The notes under the pieces: model-generated
The model's input: the letters and a program-made list of their open reading frames with translations, nothing else
Database searches by the model: none
What the model was told of the DNA's origin: nothing
Origin: Condylostoma magnum
Taxonomy: Eukaryota; Ciliophora; Heterotrichea; Heterotrichida; Condylostomatidae
Assembly: GCA_920105805.1 (NCBI GenBank)
Contig: CAKKTI010000161.1
Coordinates: 1 to 38,729, forward strand
Direction: 5' to 3'
DNA length: 38,729 nt
Shown here: one piece after another, positions 21,158-32,667 of the stretch
Position numbering within the stretch: the stretch's first letter is position 1
Layout of the letters: every line of letters starts with the position of its first letter
Made by a program: the position numbers and the translations under genes

Positions 21158-22108
21158 ATGGTAAAGTTAGTACTTATAGGACTTTTGCTAGCATGTGTGG
21201 AAAGGGCGTATGCAGGTGTTGATAATATTGGAAATTGGGAGGATTAATTAGATGATTAAATTGAGGATGTAGAGGATAATATTAAGGATATTATTGAAAT
21301 GAATGAGGATTTATTAGACTCCTGGGTTGATATACGAAAAGATTTAGTTGGTTTAGTGAAGCCTAAGTCAAAATTAAAAGAAAATTTAAAAGACTGTGAC
21401 TGTTATAAGAAATCTAAAAATACTTAAGATTTTGATATATTTTACTTTGTAAGAGATTTATGCAGTGAGAATAATCTAATTGATTAAGTTATGGTTAAAT
21501 AAATTATGGACTTATAGAATGATATGAGTAATTGCAAAGGAGTTTCTTAATTGTAAATTAACTGTATTAATTTCGTATATTAATTAGCTAGTCCTGATAT
21601 AGGTGAGTCCTTCCTTTAGCTTATGGTAGTAGATAGTGTTTAGTAATAAATAGATGCAACTGTAAATCAACTATAATCGATAATGGATTAGGAGCATTTT
21701 GATGATGACTATGAAGATGCGCTTGATGATATTGTAAAAGTTTTGAAGAAAGTTTCAGACTATATACAAGATGATAAAACTACTGACAGCAATTATGAAA
21801 AACAGATTTTAAAGTTGGAAATGAAAATTAAGAAGTTTTATAAAATCTATAATGAGAAAGATGAGGGAGACAGCTTGTACTGGAATTTATATACGTAAGT
21901 TTCTGATATTTTAAATGGATAGATAGATTAGTTGACATCTTAGTATTAATCTGATATCTGGGTAGGCCTGTCTTCTCAACTCTAAGAAATAAAGATAGAA
22001 TTTGAATAAGAAATAGAAACTTTTTGCTCAAGTATTGACAACTTAAAAGATTTCTTAGAAAACTCAGTAAATGATTTAACAACTACCATCGATATACTTT
22101 ATAACTAG
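21158..22108 (+). CDS. secreted acidic helical protein, unknown
   Basis: 316 residues, not recognised. It has a clear signal peptide (MVKLVLIGLLLACVERAYA) and then an acidic, all-helical chain: DQLDDQIEDVEDNIKDII, LLDSWVDIRKDLVGLVK, EDALDDIVKVLKKVSDYI, NLKDFLENSVNDLTTTI. A few Cys (DCDCYKKS, SNCKGVSQLQINC) could form disulphides. No membrane segment after the signal. It may be stored in a secretory or cortical granule, but only the signal peptide and helicity are seen. It ends TAG TAA at 22106-22111. The bases CTAG here would also be an in-frame TAG of the convergent channel gene. Confidence 0.75.
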
Positions 22109-22122
22109 TAACAATAACTAAA

Positions 22123-24045
22123 CTACAACAAACTTACATGCTTTCCTTCAATCTCTTTCAAAGACCCTTTCTTATTCCTTAACTTTACCAACGATTCCAG
22201 GTTCCTTTAAGCCTTTTTGTTAAATTTCAGCCTTTTCTTAGCTACATTATACAGCTCGTTACTTATTTCAGGAAATTCCTTCAATACAACTTTAAATCTC
22301 AAAGCATCTAATACCAATAACTCCGTTTCACCAACACTACAAATTGTGTTTTGCCTTGAAATTCCCAGTAGAATTTCAATTTCTCCAAAATAACTTCCTT
22401 TTAGATACGATTTATAAGGAATCCCATCAAATTAAACAAAATTAATTCTTCCTGAAGTTAAAAAATATACCTCATCAGGGTGTTATCCCTCTAAATATAT
22501 AAACTCATCTCCATGACATTGCAAAGGCGTTAAAAAGGGTACTACTAAAACTATAAAAGAGGGATCTTTCCCTATAAAAAACTGTAAATTCTTAGCAACT
22601 CCATTATACATTTAAAGGGCAGCTTAATACCTTACACTTCTAGGCAACTCATTAAATAAATCTAATTTATCAGATCAAGAAATCCCAAGCTTAAATGAAT
22701 TATATTTTACAGCTGTCCTCATTTAGTCCTTTAATTTCATCTCAATTCCAGTTTCATTACAAAATTCATTCAAAGCTATTAGTTTATTGCTCAGAATAGA
22801 CTCCCTTGTGTCAATATTCGACAGTACTGATGACAGTGATCCAATTGTGAATGAATAGAAACCTACTCCAAACATCATTCACAATATAGTAATAGATTTT
22901 TCTAGATTAGTAAAAGGAACTATATCTCCGTATCCAATTGTAGTCAAAGTTGTAACTGATCAGTACAGTGACGCAAGGTATTTTGCTCCTGTGTCTGCGT
23001 CAATATAACCACATCTCATGATCCAATTATCGGGACTTCCTTCCAAATCAGCTATAAAGTACCAAAAACACCCCATCATGTGTACAATAAAACACATTGT
23101 TACGGTGAATCCTACTAATTTAGTTATACGAGAATTTAATTAGAAAAAATCTCTGATTTTTTCCATAAGGTCACTGTTTCCATATGTCTTAAACATCTTA
23201 ACAACCCTCGACAATCTCAGAAGTTTGTATAAACGAGGTAATCTTGCCAATCTAATTGCTGTATTGTATCGGTTTTCATCGTTTGCATCCTCAGACAGTG
23301 CATTTTCTATTAGACTAAAAGGAATGCAGGCAATTATATCAATAATCATTCAACTTTTAAGATACTTTAGGAAAATTTTACAATTACTGCTCTCGCATAC
23401 TCCGTCAGAGCGATAAAAACTGCTAAAACAGTTTACAATTATATCTATAAAAAACAAACAGTCTATTAATAAGTCTATTACTGTTAATACATCGAAATAT
23501 ACAGTTTCCATAAATGCCAATCTGACTGGTAGTACTATGGCTGTGTATAGTAAAATAATAACAATTATTATGTCCCATATTTTCTTAAATCTGCAGTCAG
23601 GATGAATTAAACATTTCAACTAAGGTTGCAAGCTATCACTTAATATTTTACGATAGTATTCTGTTTGATTAATCTTATTTTCTAATATGTCGTTTAAATT
23701 ACCCTTAAGATTATCATTCATGTCAATAAATTCATACGATGTTCCATAAAGATTTATCGAATTATTAAAGCTTTCTATGGCTCTTTGTACTTTGATCTTA
23801 AAAAAAGCTCTTTTCCATAGAGTTTTAGCTTTACTTTCTGATACCGGTGAATAATTTGTAGAAATTTTATATAAAAATTAATCATTTGAAGATAAATAAT
23901 CAGGCTCTTCATTTTCAAGGGTATTTAATATATCACCCTAATATGTTTCCTCTAATTTCATCTTTATAAATGGATTATATGCAGATCGACTCAACTGATA
24001 CAATAGAATCCTAAAAGCGTAACAATTCAAATAATTCAGAAACAT
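22123..24045 (-). CDS. cyclic-nucleotide-gated-type K+ channel (GYGD filter)
   Basis: 640 residues from ATG 24045, or 612 from ATG 23961. Hydrophobic S1 (IWDIIIVIILLYTAIVLPV), S2-S3 (VIDLLIDCLFFIDIIVNCF), KYLKSWMIIDIIACIPF, and S4 with repeated Arg (AIRLARLPRLYKLLRLSRV). S5 is GFTVTMCFIVHMMGCFWYF. The pore is YWSVTTLTTIGYGDIVPFT, with the K+ filter GYGD at about residue 371, then S6 and a C-linker. A CNBD follows (EVYFLTSGRINFVQFDG; SYFGEIEILLGISRQNT). The layout is that of CNG/HCN/EAG channels, which are abundant in ciliates. TGA encodes Trp before the filter (22960-22962) and in LKSWMIID. Stop TAG at 22123; the next TAG at 22105 overlaps the neighbour's stop. Confidence 0.93.
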
Positions 24046-24068
24046 TTCCTTTCAATGATTCCTCATAT
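24046..24068. promoter_or_regulatory. 23-bp (or 107-bp) spacer between two divergent channel genes
   Basis: If the (-) channel starts at 24045, only 23 bp separate the two ATGs; if at 23961, 107 bp. The paired arrangement suggests shared regulation. No motif is recognised. Confidence 0.4.
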
Positions 24069-26132
24069 ATGGAATTCAGTTAGTTACCTAATCAATCATC
24101 TACTTTAAATTTAACAGAGAGGAAAAGGAATCATATTTTAACAACACCTATAAGGAACATACATGCTATATATTATTTTTACAAGGCCAAAATTAAATTG
24201 AGAGGCATTTATGTAATGAAACTGATATTGTAGGATATAAGGTTGTATGGAACAAATTTAAATTTTAAGAACGACATAAAAACAATAAAGCCTAAGAAGC
24301 TTTAAAAGTTCCTAACCAAGAAAATCTAAACTTCCATACATTTGACTAAAGTGACCTACTCCCTAGGCTGATTATTCCACCCTGAGTCAAAATTTAAACA
24401 GTATTGAAACATGCTGATACTTATTATCCTCATGTACGTTTTTACAGGAATGCCCTGAGTTATTGCATTTGAAGAAGTAGAAATAGGAGATCCTATATTC
24501 ATTTTTGAGATGTTTTTAGACGTTTGCTTTACATTTGACATTTTTATAACACTTAATACTGCGTTGCCTATAGAAGGAGAGAAGAGTGTCATAACAGATA
24601 GGAAGATTATATTCAAGTCTTATCTTAAAGGAATGTTGCTTATGGACATACTGGCAGTTATTCCCTTTTATCTAGTAACTGAAAGCTAGGGTGGTAGATC
24701 CAGTGCTTTTATTAGGTTTATAAGACTAGCCAAACTTGTACGAATTTTTAGAGCTTCAAAGATACTGAAAGTACTAAAACATATTTCAAGTTCTCAGTCA
24801 ATGGAAAAATTTCTAAAGTTAATAAAAACTTATAATGGAATTACTCGACTATTCGGAGCTATTTTTACTATTTTCCTATTAGGCCACTTTACAGCCTGTA
24901 TGTGGTACTTTATAGCAAAATTGGACTCTCTTGGGCCTGACACCTGGGTGGTTCGTCAAGGGCTTTAAGATGCGTCTAAGGAAAAGCTATATTTAGCATC
25001 TATTTACTGGGCTTTTACCATATTAACTACCGTTGGATTTGGGGATATTCACGCTTATACACAAGCGGAGATGTGTATTTGCATTATATGAATGATTTTT
25101 GGTGTTGGGTCATACTCGTTTATTGTAGGAACCTTAACATCTGTTCTTTCTTCATTAGACGAAAAAAATGTGAAATTAAATGCTAAAATTTAAGGAATTG
25201 AGAGATTTGCCTAGAAAACTGGGTTATCTAGTAAATTAGTTAAATGAATGAAAAAGGAAGCTAAGGATTAAATGGAATTTTAGGAATTGGACATATGGGA
25301 GAAACAAATGATCTTTAAAGACCTTCCTAAGGATCTTTAGTACAAAATAGCTATAAATATGTACAATTAAGCTGCTAAAAGTGTTCCTTTATTGCTTAAA
25401 TACGGATAAGATTTTACAAGCTCAGTGATGAAGTTTATGCAGTACTAGTATTATTAGCAAAGTTACCATATATATAAAAGAGGTGATTATCCCGATAACA
25501 TATATTTCATCGTTATAGGAAGAGTAATTTACTGTTATGGAAAGGATAATCTTAGCTTTAAGACGATGGTTTAGGGCTCTTACTTCGGGGAAATTGAGGC
25601 ATTTGAGCAAGTTTTAAGATATTTCAGTGCAATGGCTGAGTAAGACTGCGAAATGCTAGTTTTACCGTTTACCAGATTCAAGAAGGTGTTAGTCAATTTT
25701 ATAAACGTTTACTAGGATATGCAGACTATAGCCAATGAAAAGAAGGCTAGGAATAACAAGGCCAAAAAGGAACTAATTGATTTACTAGAAACAACTGAGA
25801 TTAAGTAAGAGGCAAGAGCTTCTGATCTAGGAGGCAGACAGGCCCCAACTCTAAAGCAGATACCCCGATAATGAAGAATAAGCTTAAGTCAGAGTATCAA
25901 TCAAAAAATATCAAAAATCCTTTAACAATACACTCCAGACTCATCGAAAAGCAAGAAAAAACGTCATTTAAAGATAGCTACAATAGAAAGCTAAAATTAT
26001 CAAACATCAGATGATTTTGTAGTTGAGGAAGATATAGAGCAAGAAGTAAACAATCTTCAGCAAATGGTAGATGATACTATAAGTAAAGTAAATGCTCTGG
26101 TAAAGATGATTCAAAAGCCAGAATGAGTTTAA
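24069..26132 (+). CDS. cyclic-nucleotide-gated-type K+ channel (GFGD filter)
   Basis: 687 residues. A basic N-terminus leads to S1 (LILIILMYVFTGMPWVIAF), S2-S3 (FEMFLDVCFTFDIFITL), SYLKGMLLMDILAVIPFYL, and S4 (IRFIRLAKLVRIFRASKIL). S5 is FTIFLLGHFTACMWYF. The pore is IYWAFTILTTVGFGDIHAY, with filter GFGD at about residue 323, and S6 (IFGVGSYSFIVGTLTSVL). The C-linker is followed by a CNBD at about residues 450-560 (YPDNIYFIVIGRVIYCY; SYFGEIEAFEQVLRY). The Arg that usually ends the cassette is not obvious, so nucleotide binding is uncertain. The C-terminal ~130 residues are charged. TGA encodes Trp in SLGWLFHPE, QYWNMLIL, GMPWVIAF, CIIWMIFG and LVKWMKKE. It ends KPE-TGA-Val-TAA-TAA; I take the TAA at 26130 because no other gene here needs TGA as stop. 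Confidence 0.93.
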
Positions 26133-26151
26133 TAAAAACTTAATTCATAAA

Positions 26152-26742
26152 ATGGATAAATTTAATAAAAAGCTTGATTAGATTAATTGTATTATAAACG
26201 GAATAAAAGGTGATTACTAAGATATGAATAAATCGTCTAAAGGTGTACAGATAAAGTTAGAAAATAGATTAAGACAGAAGCTTAATTAGTTAGCTGTAGA
26301 GATAGATGTACTAGATTCATTGATTGATGATACACAAAGGTCCCATTAAGAAAATATAATACATAAACTTGAGTATGAGCTATAAAATCTCAATAGTAAG
26401 TTAAAACCTTGAAATTCAGCATAAGAAGTCGAATTAGAACAATCAAAGCCAGTTGAATGGTAAGACTAAATGTATATGAAATAAACATAGGAAGCATATC
26501 TGGGAGAAATCTGCTAGTCAAGTAGTGCTATTTTAGGAATTTCTAGAGAAATAGAAGATGAATTAGGATCACAATTGCATCTTTTAAGTTAAATGGAAAG
26601 AGATATTAATGATAATACATCTAGACTAGATAAAACAAAGGAGAAATTTATAAGTTTTGTGGATAAAGCAAATAATAAGTGTTTAGGATGCTTTATTTGC
26701 ATATTAACACTCATTTTAGTTTTAATATTAATATATCTTTAA
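26152..26742 (+). CDS. Qc-SNARE, syntaxin-6/8-like, tail-anchored
   Basis: 196 residues. The N-terminal half is helical (KLDQINCIINGIKG; QLAVEIDVLDSLIDDTQ). The SNARE motif, about residues 115-175, has heptads ILGISREIEDELGSQLHLL and SQMERDINDNTSRLDKTKE with a Gln at the likely zero layer (GSQLH). A C-terminal membrane anchor follows (CFICILTLILVLILIYL) and the TAA comes directly after it, as expected for a tail-anchored SNARE and again showing TAA as a true stop. Qc-SNAREs supply one helix of the four-helix fusion complex on endosomes or Golgi; which compartment cannot be told. TGA encodes Trp in KLKPWNSAQ. It starts 19 bp after the channel stop on the same strand. Confidence 0.85.
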
Positions 26743-26804
26743 ACATTTTAAAAGTGTTGCCTCTGTTTCTCTGAAAATTAAAACTAAATTTGTTTCAGTT
26801 TATT

Positions 26805-27578
26805 TTAAATGATAACATCAGGAGTTTAAAGCCTTTGAGGAGACATGTTATAGGAAAAGGGACTATCATATGAAGCTGTTATGTTGAAAGGACTTGTTTC
26901 TTTAGTTGAGAATTAGCCTGTCATGTTGATTTTATTAATACAATAATTAAATAAACTGTTAAGCAGTTTAGTTAGCTTTAAGCATAGTTAAGATCATTAT
27001 CCTTATTGCATTAATAAGTGAATTTAGTTATGATTATCGAAGCTTTTGAAGAATATGGCATTGTATTAAGGATTTAAGTTTAATCTTTTAGTAATTTTAT
27101 CAATTTAGTCACTTAATTGTTAATGTATATTTTTGTCTTAGTGATTACTTTAATGCATACTAGAAAACTCTTTTATTTAATTCTAACATTTTTCAATAAT
27201 ACTGCTTTATTCTTGGCATTTGCTTTCGAGTTTACCTATGTAATTCTATAGTTATTTATTTTTATCTATTAACTAATCATTCTCTAGTTTAACTTTCTCA
27301 TAATCATTCTGAACCGAAATCAGTTAAAGTTTACACTTTTTACTATAATAATACAATTCATTTTTCTTAGCAACTGATTCTTTTAAGGCCTATTTCAACT
27401 CTTTATTCTTCTTATGTAAATTTTAGATAGCTTAATCATACATCTTTTATCCTGATTATCCAATTGGACTATTATTATAGCTGTTAATGCAGGATTATAG
27501 TAAACTTGGGATTCTCGTCTATACAATAGGAACTCTTTTAACAGTTCTTCTCGACCTTCTCCTTTTGTTTTATTCCAT
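26805..27578 (-). CDS. coiled-coil protein with basic N-terminus, unknown
   Basis: 257 residues, not recognised. The start MEQNKRRRSRRTVKRVPIV is very basic. Coiled coil occupies about residues 50-160 (NLHKKNKELKQALKESVAK; NDYEKVKLENDQLIDKNKQ; LQNYIGKLESKCQEQ). The tail is Ser/Thr/Pro-rich (FSTKETSPFNITASYDSPF, NMSPQRLQTPDVII) and ends at TAA 26805. The opposite strand contains long hydrophobic frames that look like membrane proteins but are antisense shadows of this Gln-rich helix. The ATG lies 30 bp after the triple TAG ending the upstream UTP14 gene. Confidence 0.75.
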
Positions 27579-27608
27579 TTTTATACAACATATGAACTAA
27601 ATCTACTA

Positions 27609-29045
27609 CTAAGCTTTTCTTTGTTTTTCCTTTACAGAGATTGGCTGGACTATTTCTCCAGGGGTTGTAATTATCTCCGGAGTAATTAAGTCTTAATGAA
27701 CAGTATGTGAGTTCCAGTCTTTCCCAATAGGAATATTATGAGCAGTTTCATACTACCTAGCAGAATTAAATGGAAACGGGACTTATTTTACTGTATATTT
27801 TGCTACTTTTTTATCCCTGTCCTAATTTACAATGATTTTCTTAGTTGGATAAGTCTTAACAACAGGTGGTGGCGGAGGTTTCTATATACCAGCTCCAGTC
27901 CAAGACCCCCACCCTTACTTTCTTCCATCGTCTTTTTGCTATTCCTACTCCTCCTTTTTCCACTCCTCTTACACAACCTAGTCCATTTCAAACGCCCTGT
28001 CTACTAGCTCCTACTGTTTACTGTTGTCCTGCTTTATTACCTCTCTTACAGCTTTTCGCCTTTTAACAGTAGAGTCTTCTTTTCCATTAAACTTAAATCT
28101 TACAGTTACATGCTCATCATCCTAATCTTCAACTTCTCCAATTTCATTAAGAATCTGCTTAGCCTCTACTTTAGCCCTTTCTTGTTTCTGCTGTATCGCC
28201 TAACGCATGAATTTCATCCCCAGCACACCAGTTTAAGGTATGTTGTCCATGCTTTAGCCTAGTTCTTTTAAAAGAAACTGCTCATCCTCATCTGAACTGC
28301 TGTCGAATGTGATTTCTCCCTATGAACTGATTTTAGATACATTTTTTATGCGGTTTAGCAGCTGTTCATTATTTGCCATAGCTTAGTTTCTTACATCATG
28401 TTCATATTTCGCAAATCTGGAAAGAGTTCTTTTAAACCTGGATCCTCTTGAGTGCCTTTAAGTAATTCTTTCCTGTGTTCTTACATACTCGTCTTATCTC
28501 TTCTAAGTTTCTTAGTCTAATTCAGGAGCTGTGCTGTTTTTCTCTCTCTTGCGCTTTTATCTTTTATGGTATAATTTAGACTTGATTTTAGCCTTTCTTT
28601 TCAAAGATAGTTGAAGGTGTATTAAATCTGATCTTGCTTTAGCACGGTCCTAGTAGTTTTGTTACTCTTCTTGCTGTATGTTATCATTAGTACTAAGCAA
28701 CTACTCAGTCTATGCTTGCAGATCCGACTTTACAGCGCTGTTTGCTAATTAGGTTATATTGGCTGAAGGAGGTTGCTTTTGAGTAAAGTCTAAGGTTCTG
28801 GCAGTTTAGTTGTTTTAAACTGCTTCATTCCACTTAGAGACCTCGGAACTTACCCAATCATAAGAAGCTTGCTATTCTATTCTAGTTCTAGCCTTTTTGC
28901 CAAGTCTTTGTAGGGCTGGATTAGGACCTTGTTTAAATTACTCTAAACGGCTTTTCAGACGACTTTTTGATTTTTTATTAACGTTGTCTTGTTAGTCTAT
29001 TAAATCAATTAGTTGTTCAAGTTAAAGATCATTGTCTGTTGCCAT
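27609..29045 (-). CDS. UTP14: UTP14, U3 snoRNP / small-subunit processome protein
   Basis: 478 residues. Utp14 is a nucleolar component of the small-subunit processome and activates the helicase Dhr1/DHX37 for 18S rRNA maturation. The family hallmarks are present: GPNPALQRLGKKARTRIEQ and YDWVSSEVSKWNEAVQNNQ near the start; the basic KRKAKIKSKLYHKRQKRKR with DEYVRTQERIT-RHSRGSRF; FLLKELGQ and TGVLGMKFMRQAIQQKQER mid-protein; and the C-terminal GWGSWTGAG, VPFPFNSARQYETAHNIPI and GKDWNSHTVHQ. It is shorter than the animal and yeast proteins (about 770-900) but covers both ends. The end is three TAG codons in a row (27611-27603). Confidence 0.92.
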
Positions 29046-29079
29046 TTAAGAGTAAATTTTATTAGGTTTGCACAAATTA

Positions 29080-29403
29080 TTAAGTTAAATAAGAGGAAAT
29101 TACATCTACTCTGCAAGTTGATTAGTTTAAACCTGATTCTATCTTTTTAAAACTAATACCTTTTAAGTCCTTTTAAAGCTTGATTTGGGAAGTTCGTTGC
29201 ATCCTATTCTCTTTCTTAAGCTAACGATGAAGGTCTTCATAGGCATCCATTATTTGATTGTTTTCCTTTTCTAGCCAACAGTCGGAAAGTTGTGTGCATT
29301 TTGAGTATTGTTGGTAAAGATCGTTTATTTCTTTACTGTTTAGTTATGTTTGCTTTTGCAGTTCCTTTATTTCTTGCTGAAGTTAGTCGATATATTTTTT
29401 CAT
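29080..29403 (-). CDS. small coiled-coil protein, unknown
   Basis: 107 residues. MKKYIDQLQQEIKELQKQT starts a single coiled coil running through INDLYQQYSKCTQLSDCW and AYEDLHRQLKKENRMQR. The final 30 residues are less helical. It ends in tandem TAA TAA (29082-29077), 35 bp before the UTP14 ATG on the same strand. The size suggests an adaptor or a subunit of a larger complex, with no further clue. Confidence 0.68.
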
Positions 29404-29613
29404 TTAAATTTGTATAATTAAACGATTAAAATGGAGAAAAAGTTAGTATTCAAAATAATAAGAAAGTTAGATTTATAGGAGTTCTATGAGGCTATATTAT
29501 ATATTAAAAAATAGTGAAAGCTTAATACAGATTTAAGTCTGTGTTTTGTATAGAATAATTAATTTTGTATGATATAGTTAATTTTAGTCATAAACCTTAA
29601 ACTAAATTTATAA

Positions 29614-31344
29614 TTAATTATCTAGTATTATTACTCAAGTAAAGCTTTTTTCACTCTCAACCTTTATTATTTCCGATTATTGCCTTTAGTTTCGATTAGG
29701 CTAAAAAAATACATATTCTTTTGCGTTTTTATGAGGGGTAGTAAAAGATGAATCTTGGTAGTTTTAGAATTAAGCTGTTGAATGCCCTTACTTATTATCT
29801 TAAACTTCTACAAAAGAATTTATAGTTTAAATTGGTAAGTCCTCTTCTTCTTAACAATATGTGCTTAAATTCTATAATCTATATAGTGTAGGATTCTTTT
29901 AGTTTTAATGTAAAGTTCTAGATAGTACTCTCCTTTGAAACATTGTTCCTGATATTGAACTACTGCCATTATAGATACTATTTTTAGGTCTTATCTTAGT
30001 TTCACTATTATATTCGAATCCATAAAATGGATTTTCTTCATAGTCACTGAATCTGTCAGCAGGAAACTAAATCTACTCATCAGGTTACAATAAGAACTAT
30101 TCAAGTTCAACAGAAGTAACTCTAGGGTCAAAATTAGACTCGAATACACTAGGCTTAAAAGGCGGCTCTATTAATTTCTCCAGTAATCTTTCCCAATCAG
30201 CCTATCTAATCCACTCATGTTTTTTAATTTCCTCGATTCCTTTATTAAATCCAAGTCTTTTCTCCGGATTCTTCTCCAACAGCCCTGCCAGTAAATCTTT
30301 ACATTATGCAGACATAAAATTAGGCAAATTAAGCTATTAATGAATAATAGCTCTGTGCATTACATCAATATCATCATTGAAAAACGGAGGTGCTCCTACC
30401 AACATCTCAAATAGAATCAAGCCAATATGATAAAAGTCGACTACTCTAGAATGCTCCTTGCCCATTAACATTTCAGGGGCCATGTACTCAGGTGACCCAC
30501 AGAAGCTCTTACTAGTGACCCCTTAGTACATGTGTAATTTAGACAGTCCAAAATCAGTGAGTCTTATATGTCCGTCTATATCAATTAGTATATTTTCCGG
30601 CTTCATGTCCCTATACGCGATTCCTAGACTATGCAAGTACTCAACTCCTAATAAAATCTCACAAAAGTAGAATCTGGCTTGCTCCTCTGAGAATCTTCCG
30701 AGTTGGTGGAGGTGGAATGCCATTTCACCTCCTACACAAAGTTCCATTATCATATATAGCTCAGTTGTAGACTAAAATGTTCAGTAGAGATTTACAAGAA
30801 AAGGATGATCTATTCCAGACATAATTTCTCTCTCATTCATAATCTAACTCACTTTATCTTAATCCTGAATGAATTACTTCTACATTATTTTACAAGCAAA
30901 CAGTTCACCTGTGTCTTTTTTCCTTATTTAAACAACTCTTGAGAACCCTCCTTCCCCAATGAATTTGTTTGGTATAAAATTACTTATTTATACAGGCTAC
31001 TCTACCATGCAAAAGAAAACAGGCAAAAGTTGTATATTATCTGACAATGGTTTTAAGTTTCTGTCGTATTGAGTCAGTCAATAATCGAGAGTTTCTATAT
31101 CATTCTTTGTTTTTAGGGCGACTATTTGCCTTGGTCCTGAGTACTACCTTTTAGTTTCAGATAAAAGTCATCCACATGTTAATTCTGAATCAAAGACCAC
31201 TACTTTTATTAACTATTTATCAGTCTGTACATATACACTTTTATACTGCCCTTTACTACCCTTAGAATTAGTAAATAACCTATTCCTTCGCTGGCGTGTC
31301 TACTAAAGTACAGGAGCGCTGGGTTTAGATTGCTTTTTGCCCAT
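29614..31344 (-). CDS. AGC-family Ser/Thr protein kinase, probably N-myristoylated
   Basis: 576 residues. The start MGKKQSK fits an N-myristoylation signal, so membrane association is likely. About 120 residues of unclear, perhaps PH-like, fold precede the kinase: glycine loop FIGEGGFSRVV (about 128-138), Lys in FACKIM, hinge MIMELCVGGEM, YRDMKPEN, LTDFGLSK, activation loop KSFCGSPEYMAPEML, and the RLGFNKGIEEIKKHEW region. The AGC tail has PPFKPSVF and a hydrophobic motif FYGFEY with Glu in place of the usual Ser/Thr, as in atypical PKC, so this site would not need phosphorylation. TGA encodes Trp several times (for example LVNLYWTFQ). TGA at 29635 could end it, but I take TAA at 29614. Confidence 0.92.
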
Positions 31345-31374
31345 TATTTTAAAAATGATTAAAATATATACTAA

Positions 31375-32667
31375 CTAATATCTTCTATAAGCTTGAGGAG
31401 TTCCAATTGCTCCAAATTGCCCATTTCTTTAATCATTTATCATAAACTCTTATATATAGTCTTCATAAAATGTCCGTAGATGGAAAGTCTGTCTATTGAT
31501 TTCTCGTATGTCCTCGGCACCAGCTAGTACTTTGATATAGTCCATCAAATTAAACAGTTCTCTATCATAGCGATCATCATGCCATGATATAATAGGTATT
31601 CCATTGTCTATTTAGAACCCAAATGAATAAGCAGCGTTGTCAACTATAATCATATCCTATATTCTTCTATTGGCAAACACACGTAAATCCTTTACAAAGA
31701 TCCCTTGTACCATTAGACAGTTATCTCTATATAATCTGTGATGAATTAACTAGCGAGAAGGGTCTAGGTAATCTAAAACAACATCAGCATAGCATTTATG
31801 AGAGGCTGTAAAAACTATTACTTCAAATAGGTTATTAGCTTCTCTCAGGCATTCCAGGGCGTAGGGTCTTATATTAATACCCGCTTGTATTATTTCCCCT
31901 GTAGGAAATCTTATTGGCAGAATCACATCAGGATTAGCAGTTGTAATGTTCTCACAGCAATGCACTAAAGTTTCATCTAGGTCAAAAATAATAGTTTTCT
32001 TGTTCTCGTATCCCGGACGTTTTGGCAGGTTAAGTCTTTTGCTTCTAAGCTAAGATTAATCAATCTATGGAAGAGTTCTTATGAATTTGATCGATTGGAA
32101 TGTTTAGAATAGATGCTCTTTGTATATTAGCTCACTTCTAGTTCTTATCTCTTCTTCTGATAGGTTGGAGTCGTTTATTAAACCAGGTGATTGGTTTACA
32201 CTAGTAACCATATTCCCTAGGGTTGGTTGGTTTTTAACCCTAATATCAACTGCAGAGTTTCTTTACTTCACACCTCGCTGGATTCTAGGCCGACCCTTTT
32301 ACCCGAGTTAACTTTATTAAGTAGGAAAATGATACACTGATGTTGCCTTATTCAACTACTTTTTCATACCATTTGCCTAAGATACTTTAGGAGGGCTGAA
32401 AACATTTTAACTAGCTCCTAATCCCTTTCTGCTAGACTAAGGTGTAATTGAAGCTGGTACTCCACCAAAGAAGTGTGTATTTTACTGTCTTCCCGAAGGC
32501 GAATTCTTTCCAAATTGAGCAATATCATTTTAGTTAGGCTCATCATTCGTAGCAATACTGAGATTCTGCAGTCTTTACGCTTACACTTACACAATATCAT
32601 GCCCTTGCGCATTACTACCCCTTAACTGCCTTCATGAACTACTATGATTCATTTTTACTTAGTACAT
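31375..32667 (-). CDS. NIF/FCP-type (CTD small phosphatase-like) protein phosphatase
   Basis: 430 residues from ATG 32667; a second in-frame ATG at 32652 is equally possible. The N-terminal ~200 residues are polar and look disordered (NAQGHDIVQVQAQRLQNLS; FGKNSPSGRQQNTHFFGG). The C-terminal half is a HAD phosphatase of the SCP/Dullard group: the nucleophile motif DLDETLVH (Asp229 and Asp231), RPYALECLREANN, VIVFTASHKCYADVVLDYL, VKDLRVFANRRIQDMIIVD and NAAYSFGFQIDNGIPI-SWHDDR. Relatives dephosphorylate RNA polymerase II CTD or regulate lipin and TGF-beta targets; the substrate here is unknown. Stop TAG at 31377-31375. Divergent from the Rab gene across 44 bp. Confidence 0.92.

Noticed and set aside
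27060-27580. Apparent multi-helix membrane protein on (+)
   Set aside because: Hydrophobic antisense shadow of a Gln/Lys-rich coiled coil on (-); reverse complements of Lys and Gln codons give Phe, Leu and Ile.
27866-28066. Pro/Ser/Leu-rich ORFs on (+) at 27738-28066
   Set aside because: They are antisense to the C-terminal half of UTP14, whose (-) frame matches family motifs (GWGSWTGAG, GKDWNS).
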